From contig CM057158.1 in assembly GCA_029962745.1 (NCBI GenBank), positions 6,075,869-6,139,868 of the forward strand: a stretch of 64,000 nucleotides of DNA, given 5' to 3'. The DNA comes from Echinometra lucunter. Lineage: Eukaryota; Echinodermata; Echinoidea; Camarodonta; Echinometridae. The translations under genes were made by a program, and so were the position numbers. Shown here piece by piece: positions 21,605 to 33,115 of this stretch. The notes beneath the pieces are model-generated. The model was not told the origin of the DNA and ran no database searches. It saw nothing but the letters and a program-made list of their open reading frames with translations. Every line of letters begins with the position of its first letter. Position 1 is the stretch's first letter.

Positions 21605-21813
21605 TGATGATGGCCCTGAAGAACGCTCGACAACAGGTCATGTGGGATGTGCGCCTTGAATTTCGCGACTGGGAATCAAAGTTCGCGTCCCGGGTCATGA
21701 ATTTCGCGTCACGGGTCACGAATTTCGCGACTGGGACGCAAATTGCGCATCCAATGGCCGCGAAATACACGTCGCACATGACCTGCTGTTGAGTGTACTT
21801 CAGGGCCACCATA
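21605..21813. mobile_element. GC-rich inverted-repeat element (short copy)
   Basis: The ends read ATGGCCCTGAAGAACGCTCG and, inverted, the complement of TGTACTTCAGGGCCACCATA, with (ACAACAGGTCATGTG) and CACATGACCTGCTGTTGAG as inner inverted arms. The interior repeats GAATTTCGCGACTGGGA-like motifs. It belongs to the same family as 58,980-59,359. It directly abuts the foldback transposon that follows. Confidence 0.8.
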
Positions 21814-21816
21814 CTA

Positions 21817-23589
21817 CAGTGCGTCCCAAAAAAAACTTTACACTTTTGAAATTGCTGCCAAATAAAAAAATACATGATTCTGGAAGAAAAGGTTTATATG
21901 TATGGATAGCTCATGGACTCAACTTTCATATGAGACCAAAAAGGTCGAAAAATAATTCATGCTTGGGTGAGCACTGCTCACTTTTGTAAAGGGTATGAAA
22001 ATTAGGTTGCGCAGGAATTGCACCTTTCAGTTTGTGAGAGGTGAGTCCTTTGGAGGTTGCAGAATTGAGGGTGATATGATGAGTTCAGATCAGTTGCAAT
22101 CAGTTTAGGTTTGCTGAGTGAATTTTATGGTTTATTAAATCAAAATTTTATGCATGAGTGAACGGGCATTGCATTCATTATTGTAGCATTTTACCTTTTT
22201 TCCTGGTAGACTCAGTGGTGTGTTCATGGGAGTCAGGATTGGGTGAAGGTACATGGTGCAGGGGAGGTGAGATGTAAGGTAGGACTTTGTTGGGTAGATT
22301 GGATAAGGGTTAAGAGGACATGCATGCTCCCCCCCCCCCCCCCCCTCTCTCTCTCTCTTTCTCTTCCTGGGTGTGCTTGTGCATATCTTGACAATTCACA
22401 TCCGTTGGTCTCCTCTCCAAAATATCCCGACCACATTCCCTTATCCCGAATTCTACCTACATTTCCAAAATTGGACTGGGACTGGTATCACCCATTGACA
22501 CCTGAAGTCAATTGCATTCTATCGGTCAATCAATCAATACCGTAAGTTAGACAATCAACATTTAGGTATCAATCAACTAATCAATGTACCAGTCAATCAA
22601 TTAATCAATCAAGCATTCAGTCACCATTCAGCTGTTTCAATCAATGAATTATTCAATAAATCAATTATAATTAATCAATAACTCAGTCAATCACTCCATC
22701 AAAGTTTATCCAACCAACCAGTCATTTTAGCAGTTGAGTTTCGGACAAGAAAAACGGTACAGTGTAACACAAATTGGTAAAATGAACATGTCAGTCTTTG
22801 TTTTCAGTTGATTTTCATTCATGTCAATTTTACAACTGTTTCATCTTGTAAGAGAAAAAAGGGGGAAAATAAATGATAATGGAAACTAAAAATCAAAGTC
22901 TGCTAGTTCAATGGTCTTCATGTCCACCTCGTCCTTCGATGCACAGTCTTGCTCTCTTCATGAGGGATAAGGGAGGGTGGTTTGGATATTTTGGAGTGGA
23001 GACCAAAGAATGTGAATTGTCAAGATATGCACCAACACACAGGAAGCAAGAGAGGGAGGGAGAGAGGGGGGAGGGGGGGGGGCATACTGTCCTCTTGACC
23101 CTTATCCCATCTAGTCAACAAAGTCTTACCCTATCTCACCTCCCCTGCAACATGTACCACTACCCAATCCTGACTCCCATGAACACACCACTGAGTCTAC
23201 CAGGGAAAGGTACAATGCTACAATAATGAATACAATGCCCGTTCACTCATGCATAAAATTTTGATTTAATAAACCATAAAATTCACTCAACAAACCTAAA
23301 CTGATTGCAACTGATCATGAATTCTTCATATCACCCTCAATTCTGTAACCTCCAAAGGACTCACCTCTCACAAATTGAAAGGTGCAATTCCTGCGCAACC
23401 TAATTTTCATACCCTTTACAAAAGTGAGCAGTGCTCACCCAAGCATGAATTATTTTCGGCCTTTTTGGTCTCATATGAAAGTTGAGTCCATGAGCTATCC
23501 GTACATATAAACCTTTTCTTCCAGAATCATGTATTTTTTTTTATTTGGCAGCCATTTCAAAAGTGTAAAGTTTTTTTGGGGACGCACTG
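21817..23589. mobile_element. 1.77-kb foldback DNA transposon with ~620-bp inverted arms
   Basis: The termini are CAGTGCGTCCCAAAAAAA and its inverse TTTTTTTGGGGACGCACTG, flanked by TA on both sides. The arms (about 21,817-22,440 and 22,975-23,589) are inverted copies with few differences. They share, for example, GTGAGCACTGCTCAC(T), ATGCATGAGTGAACGGGCAT and ATGGGAGTCAGGATTGGGT in opposite orientations. The 500-bp centre holds AATCAATC-type repeats (about 22,525-22,710) and no transposase. The end sequence and TA duplication suggest a non-autonomous Tc1/mariner-type element. Confidence 0.88.
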
Positions 23590-23738
23590 TATAATGCTAG
23601 GATTCGACCGCGTATCGATTACGGGGTCGCGGAGAAACCTGAGAGACCACTCCTCTCTCTAATTAAAAAAAAAAAAAACGCAGAAGGCTGTTCCCTCCGC
23701 CTCCTCCCCAAAAATGAAGGGGAAAAAAAGAAAGAAGT

Positions 23739-23792
23739 GAAGAAGAAGAAGAAGAAGAAGAAGAAGAAGAAGAAGAAGAAGAAGAAGAAGAA
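23739..23792. repeat. (GAA)n microsatellite
   Basis: About 18 GAA units. Open frames across it on the minus strand are artefacts. Confidence 0.95.
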
Positions 23793-24125
23793 ATAGACAC
23801 CTCTCCCTTGCGTTTTGTAGCGAAATTTGCATTACTCGTATGATCTCTGACCACATAATTCATTAAACCTACTTTTTAATACAGAACTCCTACACGATTA
23901 TACTAGAATTCGTCGACCGAGGAATTCCTTCTTTTTTTTCAAAGTGAAACTTTTCATTGGAACTGAGAATGTAATTTTCATATCGTTGTGTCACATTAGA
24001 TTAGAAAATGTTATGCATCCTTTTGATCATTAATCGTCATGAATTCTGTTCTTAGGTTGCTGACCGTCTGAGTCTTCAAAAGCCCTTTATGATCCTGGTC
24101 CGCCTAAGAGGGAACAATTGCAAGG

Positions 24126-26582
24126 ATGTATGGTCTTCGCTTTAACTTGTTCATGACGTTGGCAGTTGCGTCAATGATTAATCAAAGAGAGTCTGTTGTC
24201 GTTGAGGCAGTAAGATGTCCAGAAAATTACCTCCTGAAGATTGCCTTCTGTATTAAAATGAACTTGAGCTCCGTTCCTGTATTTCTTTTCCCCGATCTTA
24301 GACAGCTTTTTCTAGATAGCAATCTTATAACAACGGTCGGAAGTTCTGACTTTTGGTTTTATCCCAAGCTCGAGACTCTTAGTTTAACTAGTAATAACAT
24401 TTCTCGTATAGATAAGGGTGCCTTTGAGCCCTTGGCGGTCTTGGCAGACCTAAGGTTGGATTATTGTAGTTTGGAGTCATTTTCAGACGATATCATTAGA
24501 CGATTACCTCCAATGGTATACTTGAGTCTTTCTGGAAATAAACTTCAAAGCATACACTGGACCAGTACCAATAGGCTTTCCATAGTTGACCTGAGTTGTA
24601 ACAGATTTCGGCAAATTTCAAGGAAAACGTTCATGCTTAACAATTATGTTAAGATTTTAGATCTATCTGAAAACCCACTAAAAGTAATAGAGGCCTCTGC
24701 TGTGGCCTCCCTCCATGTTGAATGCATTAAATTAGATAAAACACGCCTTGCAAATTCACAATGGTCCAATTTATTTGGAGGCATCGGACTGTCGTCCGTA
24801 AGTGAGTTATCACTAGAACTTGGCTATTTCCACAACGTCGAGCCTGGTTTCTTTGCTCCGCTAACGGGTGTCTCTCGACTTGTATTAAGCTCCAATGACT
24901 TTCAAATAGTCGAACCCATCCAATTTAACGGCATGACTTCTCTCCAATCTCTTTTATTGGATAAAAACCAGATAACATCTATCAACAGTCAAGCCGGCAC
25001 TTGGAATCTCTCAATCACAAACCTGAATTTAGCCGACAATGCGCTAAGAATGATAAAGAATTGTGCATTTCAAGGTTTGACAACTCTTCAAACATTAGAT
25101 CTAAGTAAAAATTCCAGACTGCAGGTCATTGGCAATGAAACATTTACACATCTTCCGTTTTTCACGACATTGGACCTTTCTTCAACAGATATAACAGGCC
25201 CATTTTCTAGTCAGCTTCTTTCCCTTCATACCCTGCTCTATAGAGATGGAAGTGGATATGGCCTTTATGAGTTGATCAGACCTGGCAACCTGGGAAAAGA
25301 GACACCCTCTTTGTCAGAATTAGTCTTGGCGAATAATCTAATTGATGAATATTATTTGTTTTACAAAGGAATTTCTTCTTTCTTTGGCTTGCATCATCTT
25401 TTGACACTTGATTTATCGGAAAACCATCTGTCAGGCCTATCCGTTGGGGTTTTTGATAATTTAACAAATCTCCAAATACTTAACTTAGAACATTGTTCAC
25501 TCGAATGGCTTAAGGGCGAGTTGTTCAGAGATCTGGGGAATCTTCTCGAACTAAATCTAGAACACAATTCCTTGGACGCTCTATCCCCTTTGTTATTTGA
25601 ACATATGAAAAACTTGCAACGCTTGCAGCTTAAAGGGAATCGGTTAACATATCTTGATTCGGATTTGTTCAAACACTGTACAAGTCTTGTAGCTTTAGAC
25701 ATATCCCACAACCTTATAGCTGGTCTTAACAGAAGTACATTCGAACCTTTACAGCTTCTCAGCGAATTCAGAATAGCCTTCAATCCGCTGGTTTGCAGTT
25801 GTGATTTGAAGTGGTTTCCTGGTTGGTTGAAAGGGTCAGGAGACAGGTTTATCTACTCCGACGAGGCGATATGCCTCGATGGTCCCGGTACCTTGAAACA
25901 TTTCAGAGGCAAGAAAATAGTCTACTTTGAACCTGGTGAGGAATGTGATCCAGACATCGTCCTCTACTCTTGCCTGGCCTTGGTAGGTGTGACACTAATC
26001 TTTACTCTGGGTTTGATCTACTACCAACGCTGGTGGATCAGATATCGATTGTTCCTCCTCAAGCTCTGCTTCATTGGGTACGAAGAACTACACGATGATG
26101 TCCACCGAAGAGAATTCCAATACGATCTCGCTATTATGCATCATGAAGCCGACAATGAGTGGGTCAATGAAAACCTGAGACCAGCCTTGGCGGATCGTGT
26201 CCCCGACTTCGATCGAATCGTGTGCGGTGATGAAGAGCTCATGCTTGGTATGTACTACCTTGACGCCGTCCACTACGCTACCGAAGAGAGCTTCAAGACC
26301 ATTGTCGTGATCAGCCGTGAAGCCCTGCAAGACCAGTGGTTCATCATGAAGTTCCGAACCGTCCTCGATCACGTGAATGATTTGGGTATTGAGAAGATGA
26401 TTCTCGTCTTCGTGGAGGACATCCCGGGTGACGAGCTCCCTTTTCTCATCAGACTGTTTCTCAGTGATCATAGACGGTATCTGGTATGGCCGGACGATGA
26501 GAGAGGGCAGGACTATTTCTGGGAGGAACTGATCAAGGATCTCACCGTCAACATCAGGTGTAATCATTTAGTACCCCCTTGA
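24126..26582 (+). CDS. Toll-like receptor, single exon, 818 aa
   Basis: This is a membrane innate immune receptor that senses ligands through leucine-rich repeats and signals through a cytoplasmic TIR domain (MyD88-type adaptors in the family). Residues 1-30 form a weak signal peptide (hydrophobic LFMTLAVASMI). A cysteine cap CPENYLLKIAFC follows, then about 21 leucine-rich repeats (about 56-552), a C-terminal cysteine cap from NPLVCSCDLKWFPGWL (553-609), a transmembrane helix (about 612-632) and a TIR domain (about 663-805). TIR box 1 is FQYDLAIMHHEADNEW. The BB-loop stretch is C700-GDEELMLG, with Leu-Gly at 707-708 where most receptors have Pro-Gly. Box 3 FW is at 798-799. The single cysteine-cap plan, the length and the lack of introns fit the expanded echinoid Toll-like receptor family. 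The frame is unbroken. The first Met of the frame is used; an acceptor-like TTCTTAG at 24,055 could end a 5' UTR intron. Confidence 0.95.
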   Translation: MYGLRFNLFMTLAVASMINQRESVVVEAVRCPENYLLKIAFCIKMNLSSVPVFLFPDLRQLFLDSNLITTVGSSDFWFYPKLETLSLTSNNISRIDKGAFEPLAVLADLRLDYCSLESFSDDIIRRLPPMVYLSLSGNKLQSIHWTSTNRLSIVDLSCNRFRQISRKTFMLNNYVKILDLSENPLKVIEASAVASLHVECIKLDKTRLANSQWSNLFGGIGLSSVSELSLELGYFHNVEPGFFAPLTGVSRLVLSSNDFQIVEPIQFNGMTSLQSLLLDKNQITSINSQAGTWNLSITNLNLADNALRMIKNCAFQGLTTLQTLDLSKNSRLQVIGNETFTHLPFFTTLDLSSTDITGPFSSQLLSLHTLLYRDGSGYGLYELIRPGNLGKETPSLSELVLANNLIDEYYLFYKGISSFFGLHHLLTLDLSENHLSGLSVGVFDNLTNLQILNLEHCSLEWLKGELFRDLGNLLELNLEHNSLDALSPLLFEHMKNLQRLQLKGNRLTYLDSDLFKHCTSLVALDISHNLIAGLNRSTFEPLQLLSEFRIAFNPLVCSCDLKWFPGWLKGSGDRFIYSDEAICLDGPGTLKHFRGKKIVYFEPGEECDPDIVLYSCLALVGVTLIFTLGLIYYQRWWIRYRLFLLKLCFIGYEELHDDVHRREFQYDLAIMHHEADNEWVNENLRPALADRVPDFDRIVCGDEELMLGMYYLDAVHYATEESFKTIVVISREALQDQWFIMKFRTVLDHVNDLGIEKMILVFVEDIPGDELPFLIRLFLSDHRRYLVWPDDERGQDYFWEELIKDLTVNIRCNHLVPP

Positions 26583-26681
26583 AAAAAAAAAAACCCTCCA
26601 ATAGTCAAAGCTTATCATCGACAAGGAGAACTTTCATTTGAAACGACCATTTTTCAAATGTTGTTCTGACTTTTACAAATG

Positions 26682-26687
26682 AATAAA
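26682..26687 (+). promoter_or_regulatory. Candidate poly(A) signal AATAAA (Toll-like receptor)
   Basis: This AATAAA lies 100 bp after the receptor's stop codon. An A-run of 12 directly follows the stop at 26,582. Confidence 0.5.
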
Positions 26688-26699
26688 AATTCAACAGTG

Positions 26700-27160
26700 A
26701 TAACGAAGTTGGAGGTGGAGACATGCACATAAAGTATCATCGCCTAATGAAAGTAACTTGACAGAAAATGTGCACTCACTTTTAATAATCAGCATAAACG
26801 ATTTTGTCATTTGTACATTAAGAAGTGTCCGTTTTGTCTTCATATCACCAAAGCTAACGCCATTGTATCTTATTTTAGTATCATTATCAGACGGGATAGG
26901 GGTGCTTTTTATTATCTTTTTTGGATGTCAAGGAGCAATGAATGGAAAATAAAGGTCATTGAATTCTAAAGTATCTCGAGGGTGGAATAATCGAAAATGT
27001 CAAAACAAAAGATATCAAGTAAGTCTTCCACGTAATCCTATTTCTCCTTCTCCACTTGTAATATCCTTTCATTTTCTTTTTAACTGATAAGGCTCGCATC
27101 CTTGGATCACTTGCAGAAAACTTTTATCTCAATGGTTGACAAAGGGCCATTATGTTACAA
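26700..27160. other. Intergenic DNA downstream of the Toll-like receptor
   Basis: No gene, repeat or element is recognised here. Confidence 0.5.
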
Positions 27161-27161
27161 G

Positions 27162-27500
27162 TATGAGTCTGAGTTTGAGTTTGATTTTATTTCCACATAT
27201 TCAATATGCATGTATAAACAAAAAGACAAACAATACCAGTAGTGGATACTACAGCTGGAAACAATAGTGTAAAAATAATCAGTAGTTTGTTACAAAATTG
27301 AACCAAATCAGTTTCAACATTACTGAAAGCAAAAACTGTAAAGCATGTGAAAAAGAAGGGCTTATTGAATAGCGAGGCTTATAATGGTAAGCCCCTCTTG
27401 AAAACATAAGATGGTAGAGTAGTTATATCATCAATAATGTAAGACACTGTCATGGATAGGTTTAGAAATAAAGAGGACAATCAGAATGTAGAAGTTCTTT
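27162..27500 (-). mobile_element. Possible 3' end of a non-LTR retroelement, minus strand
   Basis: Read on the minus strand, the sequence ends in GGAAATAAAATCAAACTC followed by more CAAACTC-like units. This is a poly(A)-signal-plus-short-repeat tail typical of some non-LTR retrotransposons. A stem-loop (AAGGGGCTTACCATTATAAGC with GCTTATTG...) lies upstream of the tail. No reverse transcriptase remains. The far boundary is a guess. Confidence 0.35.
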
Positions 27501-27635
27501 TATCAACTTGCTGATGATTTTTTTTTTTTTTGCTGTTTCGATAGCCCTGTCATTCAGCATTCAGATTTTGGAGCTTTACCTTGACATACATCATCGAAAG
27601 GTGATGGCATACAAGAGAGTATTGAAATAGCTCTT

Positions 27636-27947
27636 CACTGTAAAAACGCTGTTGAAATTGGCGATGTTTAAAATTGTGTTGTTTAAATTTTGAGCAATAA
27701 TATTTAAAATACATAACCTGTACTGTAAAAATTCGTTGTTAAATGCATCGATGGAATTTCCAATGATATTGTTTAACAGTTTTAAACAGTATCGTTGGAA
27801 ATTCGCTGGAAAATATTAAACAACAAACTGTTTAAAGTTTAAACAACATTAGTTGTTTAATATAGCTTAAACAATACTTGTTAGAGTGACTGGCTTAAAC
27901 AGTTGCTTAAGAGTTTTAAACAGTTGTTTAAAATATTGTTTACTGTG
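27636..27947. mobile_element. AT-rich palindromic MITE
   Basis: The ends are CACTGTAAAAACGC and, inverted, CACAGTAAACAATA. The inside is dense in (A/T)TGTTTAA(A) and TTAAACA motifs that pair with each other, for example TTTCCAATGATATTG with CAGTATCGTTGGAAA. No target duplication was clear. Confidence 0.65.
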
Positions 27948-30317
27948 TAAGTTTGTTTCTTTAAAGTCTTTCCGATCGCGTTGTCTGTGTTGTTTTGGAT
28001 GATTATTTTGTTGCTGCTTTCATTGTTGATGATTATTCTTTTGTATATATTTGTCATTTAATAATACTATTCAAATTTTGTTTCACTTTCAGTCATGCAC
28101 ATCTGTTTCTGATATGTATATATATCGAAAAAAATACGAGAGAGATTTGAGAATCTTTGGGATTCTTCACTACAAAGATTTGCTTATTAAAACTTGTATT
28201 GTTAAGTCAGGATTAATGTGAATTTCTCTCATTAGAAATTATATACATTGCTTGTATCAATTACATTTCAGCATATGTCGTAATAATTGAGGTCTTCATC
28301 ACGTTGTAATTCTTATGGAATTATGGCAAATTTTGTATACATGTATATTGATCAGTTATTGTGGATTCAGTCCTTTAGATGTTTACACATTTATTTACTT
28401 TTTTTTTTAGTTTACAGAAGGTATTGATATAGGCTCACATATTGTATATAATGATTACTAGTCATGTAGCATCTTAAAAAAAATATTATTGTGTACTTTA
28501 GTTCGTAAATTCAAGTGATTGGCTACTGAAGCAATGATTGAATACATTACATTGTCATGGTCTATTTAAGGTCCAATAAAGAAGCTTTTCCATTTTATCT
28601 GTTCTTTTGTTATGTATTGTTCTGGTATGAAATTTTGTCTCATCTATTCTTCTGGATTCTTCTAGATTTACTGTTGTCTTTGATTTTTGTCACTTCAGGC
28701 ATGAGAACAAAAATTATTTCCCAAACGCAGTCAATTTATTCCATAATCAACCAGCTCTATCAGACAGTGTGTACCCCCTCTTGTGGTGCGATACGTATAC
28801 TTCCGCAATACTTTCCGCAACCCCGGTTTCATTTGAAGAAAGTAGACTGATGACCTCTTTTGAACCTTTGCCGTCGAGAAGATCTACATATCGTGATATA
28901 CATACATGTACTCTTGCAATTGCTCATCAACAGATCAAGTTTATCATGGCTGTAATCATTACACAGTGTAGCAGTAGCAGTAGCAGACACCCCCCCCCCA
29001 AAAAAGGAGGGGTGGGGTAGGAGATGTCATGTTTTCTCTCTCAGTCGTTGAAATCCCTAAGAGAAATAATTAACACCTTACCTCAATATTCTGGTGCCGC
29101 CCTTTGCACACTGAAAATTCCTGGCTACGCTCTGATATTCATCAATTAATTTACACTGACCAGCGTGTTGGTCAGCCATATACCCGAGACCTAACTCGAG
29201 CTCCAATCACAAACATTTACACGGCTCTATAAGGGTGCCTCTCAGCGTGTTATCGACTTCATGAAAGTGACCCAACACTCGAAATGTATCGAATTGAAAC
29301 TTTAGGGAGTTTCCGTGGGGAGTCGGTATTTAAGTTTGTCAAAATAAGAAATAGGCGGGGGAGGGGTGCTTTTAAGGTGGGTTAAGAAATTCGGTGTGTG
29401 AGGAAGAAAATGAGGAGACAGGATGGAGGTGTAGATATAAAAAGGGTTGAAAAGAAAATGATCGGCATCCCTGCGATGCTGAAGAGATTTAAAAGAAGGT
29501 AGAAAGCGTCAACTGAGAGTTAAAAGGGCCTTTACTCTATATTAAAGTATGAGTTAATGCCTTTTTGATTCTCTGCAAACGACAATGAAATAAAAACAAA
29601 ATGGACAGGTAAAGATAAAATGTGATGCTGGGCAAGTCGTGAAATATGATGCATTGATGAGACGCCCTTCTCGCCCCAAACAAGCATAGTCCTATGTTAA
29701 AATCATAGAAAACCTAACAAAATAAAACAAGCGAGAATATTCTCTGAAACATGGACCCTAGGTATTGATTATGACATGTGTCATTTCACTTTCTCCATTC
29801 AGATAAGAATGAGTATGGACTCAGTATACATTCAGGAATGCCTCGATTTGTTGTGAGATAGTGTGATTTGTTGTGATGTGAAATATTTCACAATCATTTC
29901 TGCTCTTTGTGATCGCCGCATTAGATTTTATTTACCACTCTACTGTAATATCAGTGGGAGCTAGTAATTACAGACTGAGGCTTTAAATATCCCGTTTTTG
30001 GCACTTTAAATGAAATATTCGGTAATTTTGAGGTTATTCAATCAAGTCTTTGGTACTCCTCAGGGCACGTTCTTCGTCGAGCTGGTCAGTGGACAATGAT
30101 TGTTGTATTGCACGATTTTTTTTCTTCAAAAATTAATCATTTTTGGTGCAAGAGTCTTTCAAAATAATGTCACTATTGCAACTCAGCCAAAATAAAATAT
30201 AACAGTTTCTGTCTTAAGATTATTAGTATCTTTTGTATAACAAACAAGTTATATGCATTTTTATTTCAGTACTCTGTGACTCAAACTTGTAAGAGGAATA
30301 CTGATACTTTGCAGTGT
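27948..30317. other. Intergenic AT-rich DNA
   Basis: No gene is supported. AT-rich sequence with an (AGC)n patch at 28,968-28,986 and a C-run near 28,990. Confidence 0.5.
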
Positions 30318-30325
30318 ATGAAGTG

Positions 30326-30340
30326 CATGGCCGTACCCAG

Positions 30341-30374
<34 letters not shown>

Positions 30375-30469
30375 GTCTTCCTCGAAATTTTGAAACTCAC
30401 ATTTTTTTTACTGAAAATTTTCATAAAATCAACCAAAAGCCCAGGAAAAAAATTCTACGTACGGCCCTG
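30326..30469. mobile_element. 144-bp hAT-like MITE carrying a 32-G run
   Basis: The terminal inverted repeats are CATGGCCGTAC and GTACGGCCCTG. An exact 8-bp target duplication ATGAAGTG flanks both sides (30,318-30,325 and 30,470-30,477), as in hAT elements. A run of 32 Gs lies at 30,342-30,373, just inside the left end. It is too short to code for anything. Confidence 0.8.
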
Positions 30470-30477
30470 ATGAAGTG

Positions 30478-32272
30478 TTCATACTTATGGATGCTGTTTA
30501 TAAACTTAAGGGAATAGCTATCAGTCCAGAGATACTGAATACATAGAACTATGATTTAAAGGCGATAATTTCATAATGATTTCAAAGGTGGCATGCTTGG
30601 ATAAGTTTCCTTCTAATCTTTTACCTCACGTTTGTAGTGAAGTAATCCTTTCTTTTCCCCTGTTTTCGTTTTTTTCGGTTTTGTTTTTGTTTTTGTTTTT
30701 GTTTTTTTTTATTTTTGGGGACCCTTATCAGCAGTGTTGCTGTCTCGTCGTCGAGTAAAAGACAGAACAACATATTCGCTAGACCCAGGCAATTACAAGT
30801 TGAAACTGTATCAATTTTCATCTTTTCTACCCCAAGGCGTTGTGAGATCGTGGGGTGAAACCAAAGTTCCTTTCCGGACTCTCAATTAATAGGCTCCAAC
30901 GCCACCAGGGGAAAACATTAATGAGAGAAAATACTCCCAAATCGAGCGATATCAAAATAAGTAATGAAAACCTGTGCAACCTTCAGCAGTGATTATCAAA
31001 ATATTTGGAAAAGAAACAGAATCTCTTTGAAGTAATGAGAGGGGTCAAACATTGGACTACGCTAGGTGAATATCGACAGCAGATGACTTTTACGTTCGGT
31101 TTAAGTTTAAGTCGGCACGAAGAAAACTTTTTTTTTGCGGGGGAGGGGTGTTAAATAATTCTTTGATAGATTTTTATCTTCTTAATATTGATTCTCATAC
31201 AGTAATGACTTTTTACAATTTCACCCCATGTTATAATAATGCCATGATCAACAAATGCTGATGTAGATGTAATGTACAATTCTTTGTAGTGAAGGATCTT
31301 GGAATTGAATATGTTTTTATCTGTCTTGAAGCAGTGCACTGTTATTTCGCTCACCTGAAAGGAGTGCATTGTTCTGAAGGCAATTAACGAAATGTTTTGA
31401 ATAAAGAACACAAAGAAAATCTGCTTTTGCTTTATAGATTAATCCACGAAATCCAGAATTAGGTAGGGCATTTTTGCTCTGTTGTCATTTTGCTTGTTTT
31501 TGTTTCTGTAATCGCTTCAAACTTTGGTTAGGTCACCCCGATTATTTTTAAATTCCATGTGCGGACCTACATGATTTATTCACAAAGAAGGCGAGTTTCT
31601 TCTCCCCATCCCACCCCCACACAAAAAAATATCGAGATAGAACAACCCTCTTCTTGATTTTCGGAGCCCCCAAATGTTGAAATATAGTTCACAAACTGAC
31701 TACCCTCCCATTTCCCCTGGTCGCCTTGTCACTTCTCTGACCTTCGAATGCTTCTTTTTTACTATTGATTTTACCATTTTCCATCTTAGGTTAAGTTAAA
31801 GCCTTAGTTCTGATCCGGAAAAAGCGTCCATTTTATAATAACATTCTGTATGTGTTCACAGTATGCAGTTTCCTGAGGAAATCCAAAGAACGGCAATCCC
31901 TCAGCAACCTTCCCCTTGCGAGAGAAATGCAAAACAATCTTGAGAATTGAATACGTCTTGAAAGACAGTGCCCACCTGTTGGTGTATTTAAAAATTAAAA
32001 AAAAAAATTAAAAAAACAGAAAAGGTTTTTATTTTTTTCTTCTCCTGCTGTGGATATTTATGCAAATGAAAGAAAAGAGTTGCATAGTTTGGTGAGTTCA
32101 GACAACTCTATATAGGATTTTACTGTTTTGACGTTTTCGATTTCTGATTCATTAATTTAGTTTTAATTCTTAAGTCAATCAAAGATACCCATTGTATCTA
32201 TATATCAAAACTGTCTGCACACTATGGGAGGCATGCGAAAGAACGAAACCATGGAGCATGGATGGAGCCTAG
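30478..32272. other. Intergenic DNA, no gene seen
   Basis: The stretch has a (TTTTTG)n patch near 30,680-30,705, a G-run near 31,140 and otherwise ordinary AT-rich sequence. Confidence 0.5.
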
Positions 32273-32440
32273 GCCCTGTAACATAAAAAATACAATCAGT
32301 ATTACGATTGATATCAATCGTAAATCCAGGGAAATATAACGATGATAACACTTTCCCTGGTAAGTCTATGGCAAACCATGTAATAAAGAGTTACAATTTA
32401 TTGATCGTAAGATTGATTGTATCTCTTTATGTTACGCCCC
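32273..32440. mobile_element. Palindromic MITE
   Basis: The outer arms TGTAACATAAAAAATACAATC and the inverse of GATTGTATCTCTTTATGTTAC pair, and inner ATTACGATTGAT pairs with ATCGTAAGATTGAT-like sequence. Total length is about 165 bp. No convincing target duplication was found. Confidence 0.65.
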
Positions 32441-33115
32441 AGAAGTAGTATGATTCAGCAAATGATTGGAGCTACAAGAAGGATTGTTACCCTTGACATA
32501 AGATATTATGTAACAAAGCAAAAACATCCACCTATTGCAGCTATACACTGCAATCTATAAATGTTTTTTGTTTTTTGTTTTTTGTTTTTGAAAACGGTGT
32601 AGCGGTATATTCGCTCTAAATGTGTTAAGTCAACATCGGAAAAAGGTTCGTGGGTATATTCGAGTCTCATGATCCGGAAAGAGCAGGTTTAGGCTCCTTG
32701 AATTTGTTTTGGGATTTTATTGTTTATTATTGAGGTAGGCCGCCATTTCCTTCAATGCGTTCCCACCCCACCCAATTGTCTGTTGATCTGTAACAGATTA
32801 ACAGGTAGCGCTGCTACCTGCCATACCATATGGCTAGTTCATCACGTGCATCGCGATAACCATAACGCATGTCATCCATGTGCGCCTTATATTCAATTCG
32901 ATTTTAGATAACTAAAACAAACTAATATATTTTTCTATGAATGCTATCATAAAAACCGACAAGTAAGGATTGGCCTTGAGAGTGATACGACAATTATATT
33001 GCAATATGTAGTTTGAATAATTTTATCAGTCATTGTGTGCTCATGAAGGGCAAGTTGGGCATGGTAGTGTGGGGGGGGGGGGGGGGCTAGTTTAAAGATT
33101 AAAGGGACGTTGACC
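32441..33115. other. Intergenic DNA
   Basis: No gene or defined element. A G-run of 16 lies at 33,071-33,086. Confidence 0.45.

Noticed and set aside
22500..22710. AATCAATC-type repeats suspected as a CRISPR-like array
   Set aside because: Units are short, irregular and without spacers; they are a degenerate simple repeat inside a foldback transposon of a eukaryote.
26088..26567. 159-aa minus-strand open frame
   Set aside because: It is the antisense of the Toll-like receptor TIR domain, with no independent support.
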